Part shown: positions 17,887 to 27,400 of the stretch, piece after piece | How positions within the stretch are numbered: position 1 is the stretch's first letter | How the letters are laid out: each line of letters starts with the position of its first letter | Assembly (NCBI GenBank): GCA_024233305.1 | Contig: JACKPV010000045.1 | Coordinates: 1 to 31,411, forward strand | Origin: Verrucomicrobiales bacterium | GTDB lineage: Bacteria; Verrucomicrobiota; Verrucomicrobiia; Limisphaerales; J093 | Reading direction: 5' to 3' | DNA length: 31,411 nt | The notes under the pieces: generated by a model | Told to the model about the DNA's origin: nothing | The model's input: only the letters and a program-made list of their open reading frames with translations | Database searches by the model: none | Made by a program: the position numbers and the translations under genes

Positions 17887-19470
17887 ATGTTCACGACCAT
17901 GACTTTTCCGTGCTCCCGAACCACCGCAGCCAGAGGCCTCGCCGCGCATCTGCTGGCCGGCCTGACGACAATCGGCCTGACCGCCGGTCCGGGTGCTTCC
18001 AGCGCCCTCTCCGCCGATTCGCGGCCGAACATCGTGCTCGTCTACGCGGATGATCTCGGCTACGGCGACGTGGGGTGCTACGGCGCCACCGCCGTTGCCA
18101 CGCCCGCCATCGACCGCCTGGCGCAGGAGGGGATCCGCTTCACCGACGCCTATGCCGCCGCCGCGACCTGTACGCCGTCGCGCTATGCCCTGCTGACCGG
18201 GGAATACGCTTTTCGGAAACGAGGTACGGGCGTTCTTTCGGGGGCAGCCGGGATGATCATCGAGCCGGGTCGAACCACGGTGCCTTCGGTCCTGCAACAG
18301 GCCGGCTACCGGACCGCCGTGGTGGGCAAATGGCACCTCGGGCTCGGCGATGGGAGCCTCGACTGGAACGTCGAGATCAAACCCGGCCCGCGGGAAATCG
18401 GCTTCGACTATTCGTTTCTCGTCCCGGCGACCGGCGACCGCGTGCCCTGCGTGTACGTCGAGAATAGCGGGGTTGTCGGGCTGGACCCGACCGATCCCAT
18501 CGCGGTGAGCTACGGACGGAAAGTGGGCACGGATCCCATTGGAGCAGAACACCCGGAGCTGCTCAAGATGCACCCCAGCCACGGCCACGACCGGACCATC
18601 GTGAATGGCGTCAGCCGGATCGGGTACATGACCGGAGGCAACGCCGCCCGTTGGGTGGACGAGGACATGGCGGACGTGCTCACCGAACGCGCCGTTCGCT
18701 TCATCGAGCAGAACCGCGAGCAGCCCTTTTTCCTTTATTTCGCCTTCCATGACATTCATGTCCCCCGCCTCCCGAACCGGCGATTCGTGGGGAGCACGGC
18801 GATGGGGCCGCGGGGAGATGCCATCGTCCAGGCGGATTGGTGCGTGGGCGAAATCCTGGCCGCCCTCGACCGGCTCGGCCTGGCGGGACAGACCCTGATC
18901 ATCTTCACGAGCGACAACGGGCCGGTGGTCGATGACGGCTATCAGGATCAAGCGGTGGAGCGGCTCGGGGCGCACCGGCCGGCGGGTGTGCTACGTGGGG
19001 GGAAATACAGCCGTTTCGAGGGGGGAACCCGGGTGCCTTTCCTGGTCCGCTGGCCCAACCGCGTCCGGCCAGGGACGTCCGCTGCCCTCGTCGGTCAGGT
19101 GGACCTGCTGGCGAGTCTGGCGCGCTTGTCGGGGCAATCGCTGCCGCCGGACGCCGGCCCCGACAGCCAGGACCTCCTCGCCGCCCTGCTGGGCGATTCA
19201 GCCATCGGACGGGACCACCTGATCGAACATGCGGGGGCACTGGCGCTGCGCGAAGGCGATTGGAAATACCTGCCCCCGGCCGCCGGCGCGACCGTCATTC
19301 GCAACGTCAACATCGAGACGGGCGCCGGCAACTTCCCGCAACTCTACGACCTGCATCGCGACCCCGGGGAAACCGCCAACCTGGCCGCCGATTACCCCGA
19401 CCGCGTCCTGGCCATGCACGCTCGTTTGGAACAACTCCGGACACAAGGGAGCAGCCGCAGGACGCCCTGA
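17887..19470 (+). CDS. Exported formylglycine-dependent sulfatase (S1 family)
   Basis: The 527-residue product is a type I sulfatase that hydrolyses sulfate esters, probably of a sulfated polysaccharide, outside the cytoplasm. From ATG 17887 it begins with a signal peptide: arginines near residues 11-16, a hydrophobic core LAAHLLAGLTTIGLTAG, and likely cleavage after about residue 43. The metal-binding motif YADDLGYGD has D55/D56. The activation motif CTPSR starts at C95, the cysteine converted to formylglycine. K148 and H150 lie in GKWHLG, and D343/N344 in SDNGP. The C-terminal part with REGDWKYL and LYDLHRDPGETANLA is typical of the family. An in-frame TTG at 17839 is possible, but the ATG gives a better signal peptide. 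Such enzymes need a separate formylglycine-generating enzyme, not seen here. The exact substrate cannot be read. The next gene starts 41 bp downstream, suggesting cotranscription. Confidence 0.93.
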   Translation: MFTTMTFPCSRTTAARGLAAHLLAGLTTIGLTAGPGASSALSADSRPNIVLVYADDLGYGDVGCYGATAVATPAIDRLAQEGIRFTDAYAAAATCTPSRYALLTGEYAFRKRGTGVLSGAAGMIIEPGRTTVPSVLQQAGYRTAVVGKWHLGLGDGSLDWNVEIKPGPREIGFDYSFLVPATGDRVPCVYVENSGVVGLDPTDPIAVSYGRKVGTDPIGAEHPELLKMHPSHGHDRTIVNGVSRIGYMTGGNAARWVDEDMADVLTERAVRFIEQNREQPFFLYFAFHDIHVPRLPNRRFVGSTAMGPRGDAIVQADWCVGEILAALDRLGLAGQTLIIFTSDNGPVVDDGYQDQAVERLGAHRPAGVLRGGKYSRFEGGTRVPFLVRWPNRVRPGTSAALVGQVDLLASLARLSGQSLPPDAGPDSQDLLAALLGDSAIGRDHLIEHAGALALREGDWKYLPPAAGATVIRNVNIETGAGNFPQLYDLHRDPGETANLAADYPDRVLAMHARLEQLRTQGSSRRTP

Positions 19471-19511
19471 AGCGCCGCCCGCATCGACCGATTCCCACCG
19501 CACTTCAGCCC

Positions 19512-20552
19512 ATGCCAGCCAAAACTCACCCCTCCGGCTCACCCGCCAACCGCGAGTTGGAGCAGCGCATCCAGGACCTCATCGAGTGGCGGGGAGGCGG
19601 ACGCAACAGCGACCTCGTCAGCGACATCATTGAGAACGCCCTGAAGCTCCTCCGGGATGTCGATCATCGGGGGGACGTGCGGGTCATCCAGACCGCGGTG
19701 CGCGAACTGCGCCACGCCTTTCGCGTCTTCGCCCCCTACGCCAGCCGGCGAAAGGTCTCGGTCTTCGGCTCCGCCCGTCTCAAGCCGGGCCGGCCCGAAT
19801 ACGCGCAGGCGGTCGAATTCGGACGCCTCATGGCCGAAAGCGGCTTCATGGTGATCACGGGCGCCGGTCCGGGCATCATGCAAGCCGGTCATGAAGGCGC
19901 CGGCCCCGAACACAGCTTCGGGGCCAACATCCGGCTGCCTTGGGAGCAAACGGCGAATCCGGTGATCGAACGCGACAAGAAACTCATCAACTTCAAGTAC
20001 TTCTTTACCCGGAAACTGACCTTCATCCGGCATTCGGACGCCATCGCGCTGTTCCCCGGCGGGTTCGGCACCATGGACGAGGGGTTCGAGGCGTTGACCT
20101 TGATGCAGACGGGCAAGAGCCAGGTGATGCCCCTGGTTCTGGTCGACCGCCCGGGGGGGACGTTCTGGAAAACCTGGGACCAGAACATCCGCGACCATTT
20201 GCTGCGCAACGAGTTGATCTCACCGGACGACCTCCATCTTTACCAGATCACGGACCGCGTCGAGCAAGCGGTGCGTTGGATTGCCCGGTTCTATCGCAAC
20301 TACCACTCGAGCCGGTTCGTGCGCGACGAACTCGTCCTGCGCCTGCACCATCCCCCGACGCCCACCGCACTCGAGGCCCTGAACGATGACTTCGCGGATA
20401 TCATCGACGGACGGCCGATCCGGGTGGTTGAGCCGTTCCCCGAAGAAGTGGAGGACCATGACGAGCTGGAACGCGCCCGGGTGGCGTTCGGCTTTGACCG
20501 CCGTTCCATCGGCCGGTTGCGCCAACTGATCGACCGGCTGAACACCCTCTGA
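19512..20552 (+). CDS. LOG-family (TIGR00730-type) Rossmann-fold nucleotide hydrolase, extended form
   Basis: The 346-residue product contains a LONELY GUY-type domain: GAGPGIM at residues 117-123 and the signature PGGFGTMDEGFE at 182-193. These residues bind and act on nucleoside 5'-monophosphates, and family members release the base from AMP-like substrates (phosphoribohydrolase activity). The older label lysine decarboxylase is a misnomer. It is longer than a plain LOG protein (usually near 190-280 residues). An N-terminal segment of about 80 residues and a C-terminal tail beyond about residue 270 flank the core, as in many long bacterial TIGR00730 members. It is predicted cytoplasmic, with no signal peptide. 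I chose the ATG at 19512 because upstream in-frame sequence overlaps the sulfatase gene. The physiological substrate is not determinable. Confidence 0.88.
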   Translation: MPAKTHPSGSPANRELEQRIQDLIEWRGGGRNSDLVSDIIENALKLLRDVDHRGDVRVIQTAVRELRHAFRVFAPYASRRKVSVFGSARLKPGRPEYAQAVEFGRLMAESGFMVITGAGPGIMQAGHEGAGPEHSFGANIRLPWEQTANPVIERDKKLINFKYFFTRKLTFIRHSDAIALFPGGFGTMDEGFEALTLMQTGKSQVMPLVLVDRPGGTFWKTWDQNIRDHLLRNELISPDDLHLYQITDRVEQAVRWIARFYRNYHSSRFVRDELVLRLHHPPTPTALEALNDDFADIIDGRPIRVVEPFPEEVEDHDELERARVAFGFDRRSIGRLRQLIDRLNTL

Positions 20553-20556
20553 CCCC

Positions 20557-20575
20557 GCCCGGGGGCTCCCCGGGC
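20557..20575 (+). other. GC-rich hairpin between the LOG and PPOX-type genes
   Basis: A perfect 8-bp stem (gcccgggg / ccccgggc) with a 3-base loop lies 4 bases after the LOG stop codon and 8 bases before the next start. No T-run follows, so it is not a standard intrinsic terminator. It could stabilise or attenuate the upstream message, or limit ribosome access to the downstream start. Confidence 0.4.
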
Positions 20576-20583
20576 CGCATGCG

Positions 20584-21075
20584 ATGATCCCGGACGAGGT
20601 TCTCCAGTGCATGGAAGACGCCGTTCTGTGCTGGGTTTCAACCATCTCCGAAGATGGCTACCCGAACGTCTCGCCAAAGGAGGCTTACACCCACGACGGC
20701 GCCGGCAGGATCCTCGTCGCGAACATCGCTTCCCCTGAAACGGCAGGGAACCTCGACCGCAACGCGCGGGTTTGCGTGAGTTTCATCAACGTGTTCATCC
20801 AGAAGGGGTACAAGATCAAGGGCCGGGCGAGAGTCGTACGCCCCGACAGCCCGGGTTACGCCGATCGCCAGCGTCGGCTGACGGCCAGGATCGGATCGAA
20901 ATTTCCGGTGGTTTCCGTGATTGAGATCGAACCGGAGCGGATCGAGGAAATCATCGCGCCCAGCTACCGGCTGTATCCGGAAACCGGCCCGTTGGACCGA
21001 ATCAGGGAGTCCGTGCAGACGTATCGGGCAGCGGCTTACGTCAGGCAGGCGGAGGGGCCCGCCTCGACGGACTGA
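20584..21075 (+). CDS. Pyridoxamine 5'-phosphate oxidase-like (PPOX-class) flavin split-barrel protein
   Basis: The 163-residue product has the N-terminal pattern of the PPOX/flavin split-barrel superfamily: AVLCWVSTISEDGYPNVSPK, then a strand ILVANIASPETAGNL, RVCVSFI, and KGYKIKGRARV. This fold usually binds FMN or F420 and acts in redox reactions or flavin handling. The protein is smaller than true PdxH and I see no clear PLP-site signature, so the specific reaction is unknown. It is probably cytoplasmic. It starts 31 bp after the LOG gene on the same strand and is likely read as the last gene of the sulfatase-LOG-PPOX cluster. The next gene converges from the other strand. Confidence 0.85.
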   Translation: MIPDEVLQCMEDAVLCWVSTISEDGYPNVSPKEAYTHDGAGRILVANIASPETAGNLDRNARVCVSFINVFIQKGYKIKGRARVVRPDSPGYADRQRRLTARIGSKFPVVSVIEIEPERIEEIIAPSYRLYPETGPLDRIRESVQTYRAAAYVRQAEGPASTD

Positions 21076-21139
21076 CCGTCGGGATTGCGGCGCCAGCCAA
21101 CCCTCCGTCCGGGGACCCGAAAGAGGCGGGCCGCTCGGG

Positions 21140-22579
21140 TCACTGGGCGTGCCCGGTAAGTTCCTGACGCGTTTTCGGCTTCGGCGCCGCAAACGGCAGC
21201 GTATCGGGTGTCACCCAAACCTGGGTCGTCACCTTCAGCGGCACCGGGGCGCCGAGGTCGTAGGTCAGTTCTAGCATGAAGGCCGTCCAACCTTTGGCGG
21301 GCGCGGCGGGTCCCGCCCGGTAGTGGCCGGCGGCGGCGGGCTCGAGCACGGTGCTGGTCCAGACCGGACCGAGGGTTTCGAGGCGAAAATCGCGGGCGTC
21401 GGGATTGGTGGCCTGCCACAGGCGCACTTCCTTGGGCACATCGGTAACGTGGAGGTCCACGGCGCCGTCGTCTCCCTGAAGCCAGGTGAATCGCGGCAGC
21501 GGGGTCCGGTTCAGAATGGCGTGGTCCCAAGCCACCAGAGTCTCCCAGGCGTCGCTGTCCTTGAGCGAGTGATCGGCGTTCGGCACGTAGCGCCAATACT
21601 TCGGGCCGGGCAGATCGTCCCGGTAAAACCGCGCGGAATCGGGCAGAAAAAACTGATCGCCGCAGGCATTGACCATCAGCTTCGGAAGGCTCAGCCGGTC
21701 CCGATATTCATACGGTTCGACGATCTTCATCAACCGCTCGAATTCCGGGGTGTCCATCCAGTCCATGATGCCCTGGTTGACGTAGTCCTGAACCGCCGGC
21801 GCGTAAAACCCGTAGGTGCGGTAGTGATGAATGAACGACGGCACCAGGTTCAGCATGTCGATGACAATCGGACAGATCGCGACGACCCGCGGGTCCACGA
21901 TTGCCGTGGTCCAGGTGGTCCAGCCGCGTTTCGATCCTCCCGCCACAATGAACCGGTCGACCTTGAGGGAGCCGCCCTTCGGCGTCGCGGCGAAATCCGT
22001 GACCGTATCCATCGCCCGCACGGCCGCCTTGGTCATCGGCAGGCGCGCCGGCCAGCGATCGTCGCCCGTGCGCAGGAATTTGTCCCAAGTGTACGCGATC
22101 AGGTCATCCTCGACGCGTTCCTTGCCGTCGTTCCCAAAAATCAGCGGTTGGTTCGGCACCATGCGCAGTTCGGCCGCGACGGCCTGGGTGGCCTTCGCCG
22201 CCTGCGCCAGTTCGGCGCTGGGTTTGGGCAGCCGGCCATCGCGGTTACTGCCGCCCGAGATGAACAGCAGGGCCGTGGAATGGTCGACCTGCTCCGGCGT
22301 GTAGATCACCAGCCAGTGTTGCCACAGCGTGCGGTTCACCTCGTTGGTGGTCAGCCATGATTGCGAGGTCAGGTCGACGAAACTGATGCGCACCCCTTCC
22401 ACGATCTGTTGATCGACCAGTTGCCAGGAATAGGCCGGATCAGGCCTGGCCACATAGCGGTCAAGCGCGGTCGACGCGCGGTGGGTTGAAACCTCGGGAT
22501 GGCAGCAACCGCCCGCCAGCAGGGCGGAGACGGCCGCGAGTCCAAGCAGGGAAGCCAGGCGAAGCATCGGGCGATTCAT
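21140..22579 (-). CDS. PhoPQ-activated pathogenicity-related (PqaA-type) alpha/beta-hydrolase lipoprotein
   Basis: The 479-residue product matches the PhoPQ-related family: an early RYVARPDPAYSWQ segment, TSQSWLT, WQHWLVIYTP, and FISGGSNRDG. The hydrolase nucleophile elbow is GGSKRGW with S216. A candidate acid residue lies in ACGDQFFLPD and the candidate His in NADHSL. A C-terminal domain follows with WTSTVLEP and WTAFMLELTYD. The N-terminus is a signal peptide ending in LLAGGC, a probable though imperfect lipobox, so it is likely a periplasmic or outer-membrane lipoprotein. The founding Salmonella PqaA is controlled by PhoPQ, but nothing here shows such control. The substrate is unknown. 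It converges with the PPOX-type gene (64 bp gap) and diverges from the PQQ-like gene. Confidence 0.9.
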   Translation of the reverse strand: MNRPMLRLASLLGLAAVSALLAGGCCHPEVSTHRASTALDRYVARPDPAYSWQLVDQQIVEGVRISFVDLTSQSWLTTNEVNRTLWQHWLVIYTPEQVDHSTALLFISGGSNRDGRLPKPSAELAQAAKATQAVAAELRMVPNQPLIFGNDGKERVEDDLIAYTWDKFLRTGDDRWPARLPMTKAAVRAMDTVTDFAATPKGGSLKVDRFIVAGGSKRGWTTWTTAIVDPRVVAICPIVIDMLNLVPSFIHHYRTYGFYAPAVQDYVNQGIMDWMDTPEFERLMKIVEPYEYRDRLSLPKLMVNACGDQFFLPDSARFYRDDLPGPKYWRYVPNADHSLKDSDAWETLVAWDHAILNRTPLPRFTWLQGDDGAVDLHVTDVPKEVRLWQATNPDARDFRLETLGPVWTSTVLEPAAAGHYRAGPAAPAKGWTAFMLELTYDLGAPVPLKVTTQVWVTPDTLPFAAPKPKTRQELTGHAQ

Positions 22580-22921
22580 ATCGAGCCGCTATGAATCCCG
22601 ACCCTCCCGGTGATGTCAATCGCGCGCGCGCCGGAATCGGCCGACGGGCGATGAGTGACAAACCGAAATCGCGAACCGCGCCGGAGGTTCCCGGCCCCGC
22701 ACCGACGTGGCCTGTCGTGGCCGGTCACCCCGCTGGATCGGTCGGGCGGCGGCGGACATTTCGCTTGCGAAAGCCCAGGCGACGGTGGGTCATTGTCGTC
22801 CGTGAATGTTGGCTTGAGCAGCTTCGGGCAAGGCAGGGAAGCCTCCCGGTTGGATCGAAACGCCGCCGCTTGCGGACAACCCCGGCCGACTCGCCGGGAA
22901 CGGCCGACCCTGCGCGCAGCG
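22580..22921. promoter_or_regulatory. Divergent region between the PqaA-like and PQQ-like genes
   Basis: This 342-bp stretch lies between two divergent starts and should hold their promoters. It is GC-rich and I see no convincing -35/-10 pair. Part may be coding if the PQQ-like protein starts at 22655 or 22802; that extension would be Arg/Gly/Ser-rich with no recognised domain. Confidence 0.3.
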
Positions 22922-24160
22922 GTGCGCCGACGGCCGGGCCTGACCGCGGCGGGCGCCGGGCTCGCCCTCGCGGTCACCGGATGGGCCGAACCATGGCCGG
23001 GCTGGCGCGGACCGCGCGGCGACGGCACCAGCCGCGAGACCGCCGTGCCGGTTCACTGGACCGCCACCTCGAATGTCCTCTGGAAGGTGGCGGTACCCGG
23101 CGTGGGACATGCCTCGCCCATCGTCTGGGACAACCACGTGTTCACGGTCGCGTGCCTGCCCGAGACCGGCGATCGGGTGCTGCTGGCATTGGACCGCGAT
23201 TCCGGCCGCACGCTCTGGCAGCGCACCGTGGTCCAGACCCCGCTCGAACGAAAACACCCGCTCAACAGCCACGCCTCGAGCACACCCGCCACCGACGGCG
23301 AATCGGTCTATGCGGCCTTCCTTGACGGGGAAAGGATGCTGGTGGCGGCCTACGATTTCGCGGGCCATCAGCACTGGTTGGTGCGTCCGGGCGAGTTTCA
23401 CAGCATGCATGGATTCTGCAGTTCGCCGGTGCTCTTCGAGGACAAGGTCATTGTGAACGGCGACCACGATGGCGACGGTTATATCGTGGCGCTGGCGCGG
23501 TCGGATGGGCGCGAGTTGTGGCGTATCGACCGGCCCAACAAGACGCGCAGCTATTGCGCGCCGACCATTTTCGAGATCGCCGGGCGGACGCAGATGGTGC
23601 TTTCGGGGACCGAGTGCGTCACCAGCTACGATCCCCACGACGGCCGCCTGCATTGGATCATCGACGGCCCCACCGAACAGTTCGTGGCCTCGATTGTCTA
23701 CCACGCCAGCGCCGGGCTCTTCTTCGTCACCGGCGGGTATCCCGCGCACCATCTGCTGGCGGTGCGCCCCGACGGCAACGGCAACATCACCGACACCCAC
23801 ATCGCCTGGCGCCATCGCAAGGCCTCCTACGTGGCCTACGTACCCTCCCCGATTGCCGCGGGCGATTACTTCCTCGTGGTCTCGGACCTCGGCGACGGGT
23901 GCTGCTTCGCGGCGAAGTCCGGCGAATTGATGTGGCAGGAGGACTTCGGCGAAGAGCACGCCTCGCTGGTGTCGGCCAACGGGCTGGTCTACTTTCTCAA
24001 CGATGCCGGCGTGACCCGCGTGGTGCGTCCCGGTCCCCGCCTCGAGGTCGTGGCGGTCAATGAACTCGGGGAAAGATGTTATGCCTCGCCCGCGATCAGC
24101 GACGGCAGGATCTACCTGCGCAGCTTCCAGCACCTTTATGCCATCGGCACAACGCCCTGA
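22922..24160 (+). CDS. Exported PQQ-like beta-propeller protein (BamB/quinoprotein-like fold)
   Basis: The product has repeated propeller strands, for example VLLALDRDSGRTLWQR, VALARSDGRELWRI, SYDPHDGRLHWII and AAKSGELMWQE. This W-docked repeat is seen in PQQ-dependent enzymes and in BamB. After the signal peptide it starts with WPGWRGPRGDG (residues 25-35), the usual opening of the large PQQ-like propeller family in Verrucomicrobia and Planctomycetes. I placed the start at GTG 22922 because it gives a compact signal peptide: MRRR, then a hydrophobic core ending at GWA. The frame is open upstream, with GTG codons at 22802 and 22655, so the N-terminus could be longer. The length is 412 residues. 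No catalytic PQQ residues can be assigned, so it may be a scaffold or binding protein and not an enzyme. Confidence 0.85.
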   Translation: MRRRPGLTAAGAGLALAVTGWAEPWPGWRGPRGDGTSRETAVPVHWTATSNVLWKVAVPGVGHASPIVWDNHVFTVACLPETGDRVLLALDRDSGRTLWQRTVVQTPLERKHPLNSHASSTPATDGESVYAAFLDGERMLVAAYDFAGHQHWLVRPGEFHSMHGFCSSPVLFEDKVIVNGDHDGDGYIVALARSDGRELWRIDRPNKTRSYCAPTIFEIAGRTQMVLSGTECVTSYDPHDGRLHWIIDGPTEQFVASIVYHASAGLFFVTGGYPAHHLLAVRPDGNGNITDTHIAWRHRKASYVAYVPSPIAAGDYFLVVSDLGDGCCFAAKSGELMWQEDFGEEHASLVSANGLVYFLNDAGVTRVVRPGPRLEVVAVNELGERCYASPAISDGRIYLRSFQHLYAIGTTP

Positions 24161-24473
24161 TCCGGTGGCTGAAGACCGGCCTGCGCCGGGACCTCAGGCA
24201 AGCTGCTTCCCAAATCGCCCGGGCTCTCCGCGTTGAGCCGTGACGATTCCGCAACTGGTAGCCGCCGACGTGTAGTCGGCGCACGATTCCTAGGGGGATA
24301 AGGCTGCCTGCTGCCGGACGCGACGGTTCACCAAAACGTGACTGCCGGTTGGAACCGGCAGGACCGCACAAGCCACTGGATTTCAGCGCCGACTACACGT
24401 CGGCGGCTACAGCGTGCTGGCTCGATACCGCTGAGGGCTGTCTTCCCCGGCGGACGGGGATCGGCGCACCGGG
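24161..24473. repeat. Convergent intergenic region with REP-like palindromes and a perfect 25-bp inverted repeat
   Basis: The region lies between the 3' ends of two convergent genes. A 25-base sequence at 24258-24282 recurs as its exact reverse complement at 24386-24410, with 103 bases between them. Each arm also folds alone: cgccgac, a loop of gtgta, then gtcggcg (7-bp stem). Between them, at 24343-24360, is a further palindrome tgccggtt-gg-aaccggca (8-bp stem). The structure fits a REP/BIME-type element of the kind mobilised by RAYT transposases, and it may also end transcription from both sides. No gene is seen here. Confidence 0.75.
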
Positions 24474-27400
24474 TCAGGCCGTGGTCGGAAGCTGGAACCG
24501 GGCGGCGACGTCGGCCAGCCAAGCGTCGTCAGGGAGCGCGTAGGGACGGAAGGTCTCGGTGATGCCTTCCTGACCGTTGTGGTAAATGGCGCGGTGCAGG
24601 CCCAGGTTGTTCGCGTGCGGGGTGTCGATCAACGCGGCGGAATCGTTCGCGCTCATCTGGAACAGCACGCGCAGCTCGAATTCACTGATCGCCTTGCGGC
24701 TGAGGAAGCGATGCAGGTTGTTCGCCGAATCGCAGGTACAGATCACGTGCAGACCGTGTCCGGGGCCCTCGGTGATCAGCCGGTTCAGCTGAGCGCCGGG
24801 CCCGGGTTCTTCGGAACCGGTCTCGAGCGAGAAGCCGAAATCCTCCTCGTGGCGGAGTTCCTTGAATTTCTGGAGGTCATGCACCAGGACGAACACCGGG
24901 GCCGCATCCCCACCCGCCGCAGGATCGGCGCGCCGGTCCAGCTCTTCAAGCAGCCCTCGCAGGACCGCCGGCACTTCGGCCGGCGCGGGCACGTCGACGG
25001 GGTGCGGCAATCCGCGGAGCACCGTGCCGAAGAAACGCGCCCCCGCCGCCTCCGCCGGCCCGCGGGTCAACAGCACGAAGCGCACGCCGGCCGTCGGGTA
25101 TTGCGCCGCCAGCGAGATCATGGCGACGCCCAGCAGGGCCACCGACGCCTCGTCGCGCTGCCCGACGATGAGCAGGTTGTGCCCGCCCTGCCGGTGGAAA
25201 ACGGCCTCGGTCGGGCCCTTGATGGAATTGGGCGCCCCGAGCCAGACGCGCCCCGCCGCCGGCGGCTCCACCGGCCGAACGGCGAGCGCCCGCGTCAGCC
25301 GCTCGTTGTCGCGCACCTGTGCGGGCGCGTTCCCCTCGAACACCACGGGGGCCGGCATGGACAACGCCGCTTCATCGGCCAGCCTCCGCACCCGCCGCAG
25401 CACCGTATCCCGCTCCGTATCGTCAAGCCAGACCACCTGGAACGGGTTGTTGCCCTCGATCATTCCTGAAGCGTCGTTGTAGATCGCTTCGCCCGGTCGC
25501 GAAAGCAATCGCGGCGCCGGATTGTCCTCGTCCATGATCAGGTACGCATCGGCCTCGTTGCACTGCAGGGCAATCCGCACCACCATCTGCCCGAGCGTCG
25601 TCCGCGCCAGCGTATACGCGCCCCCCAAGGTCTGCGAACCGAGCAATACATGGATGCCGAAGGCGCGCCCCTGACGCACGATCCGGTCCAACAGCATCGC
25701 CGCCGCCTGGGAAACCCGGTCGTCCTCGACGAAGAACTCCTGAAACTCATCGATGATCAACAGCGTGCGCGGCAGGGTGGCGCCGCCCGAAGCCCGCTGG
25801 TAGCCCGGCAGATCCTGGATGCCCAGGTCGCGGAACAGCTCGCCGCGCCGACGCATTTCCTCGTCGACGCGCTGCAAGACACTCAGCCCGAACTCGCGGT
25901 CGCTCTCGATGGCCACCACCCGCGCATGCGGCAACCGATGGGTGGCGTAACACTTGAATTCGACGCCCTTCTTGAAGTCGACGAGGTAGAACTCGACCCG
26001 GTCCGGTCGGCACCAGAGGGCGAGGTTGGTGACGATGACATGGAAGAGGTTCGACTTGCCGGAGCCCGTCTTGCCCGCAATGAGGACGTGCTGCCGGGTG
26101 CCGCGACCAATCGCCAGATGCTGTCGCTTCGTGGCGCCCGTCAGCCCGATGGGCACCCGCAATTCGGCGGTCGTCTCGAGCGACCACGTCCCGCGCTCGT
26201 CCGGCAGGATTTCGGTGAAGGGCACCTCGACGCGCCCGGCATCGACGCTGCCCTGGCCGACCTGCCGCAGGAACCGGGTGGTGAACGCGGCGTCGGGAGC
26301 CGGTTCGAGTGTCAGCTCAATCCCCGCGGCGGGAAGCCCGCCCAACCGCCAGTGTCCGTCCTCACATATCACACCGCCGCACGCCCGTTCGAGATCTTCG
26401 GCCACCAGGTCCGGCGGTGCCGGACGACGGCGATCCCAGTGCAGCAGCAGGAACACCCCGCACCGCGGTCCGCTCGCGGCCAGACTGAGCAGCTTGCGCA
26501 CGGCGAGGTCCGTGAAGCCCTCGGGGAAATCCGCCACCACCAGGAACCGGTATTTCTCTGCCATCCGGCCGGCCTGGGCGTTGTAGGCGGCGAGGTCCTC
26601 GTATTCGTTGCGCAGATACATCTGCGTGACCTTCTCAACGTGCCCGCCCAGATCGGTCAACTGCTCCTCGATCTGGCCCGGCTGCGTCCAGATGCGGCTC
26701 CGAATCACCCGTTCCTCGTAATCGGCCAGGTGCATCAGCCCCGCGAAATTCTGCCCGAGTTCGACCGGATCGATGATCGTGAAGTCAATCCGGCCCGGCG
26801 GAGTCATCGCCAGCAAGCGGAGCACCGTGGCATTCAACGCGGCGATGGCCTGCTCCCGACCCGCGCCTTGCGTGGACAACAACAGCGAACCCTGGCGCGG
26901 GAACGAGAGCAACAGCGGGATGCCGATTCGGGAGGAGCCCCCGAACGCCAGCCGGGGATCCGCCGGCAACGCGTCGCAGAAGCCGGCCAAATCCACGCGC
27001 ACCTCCCCCACGCGCACCGCCTCGACGGGTTCCGTGGCCGGTTGCCAGCGCGCCCATTCGGGCGAATCCCAGGCGGGAAAGCGGGTCCGGACCGCGGTCC
27101 GGGCGGATTCGATCTGCTGCTCCCAGCCGGGGAACAACCGGGCGTGGTCTTCCAGCAACGCCCGCCAGCCCGCCGTATGGGCAGCCGCCATCCGGTCGAC
27201 CTCGGCCTGCTGGGTGTCACTCCACTGCCGCCCCAAATCCTGCGCCTCGCGACGAAGGGCCTCGGTGCGCAGGCAACATTCCCGCTCGATGCGCGCCAGG
27301 ATCTCGCGGCGTTGACGGTCGTTCGACGCGAGCGCGCGTCGGCGTTGGTCATCGAGCCGACGGCGCCATTCCTCCGCGGCTTCGGCGGCGTGGTCCACCG

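Noticed and set aside
17623..18975. Minus-strand ORF of 450 codons
   Set aside because: It is a shadow of the sulfatase gene; the plus strand carries the CTPSR, GKWHLG and SDNGP motifs.
21114..21141. 7-bp inverted repeat at the convergent PPOX/PqaA gene ends as a terminator
   Set aside because: The stem is short with a 14-base loop, overlaps the PqaA stop codon and has no T-run; too weak to call.
21323..22360. Plus-strand ORF of 345 codons
   Set aside because: It is antisense to the PqaA-like hydrolase, whose GGSKRGW elbow and family motifs are on the minus strand.
22790..24133. Minus-strand ORF of 447 codons
   Set aside because: It is a shadow of the PQQ-like propeller gene, which has a signal peptide and repeated propeller strands on the plus strand.
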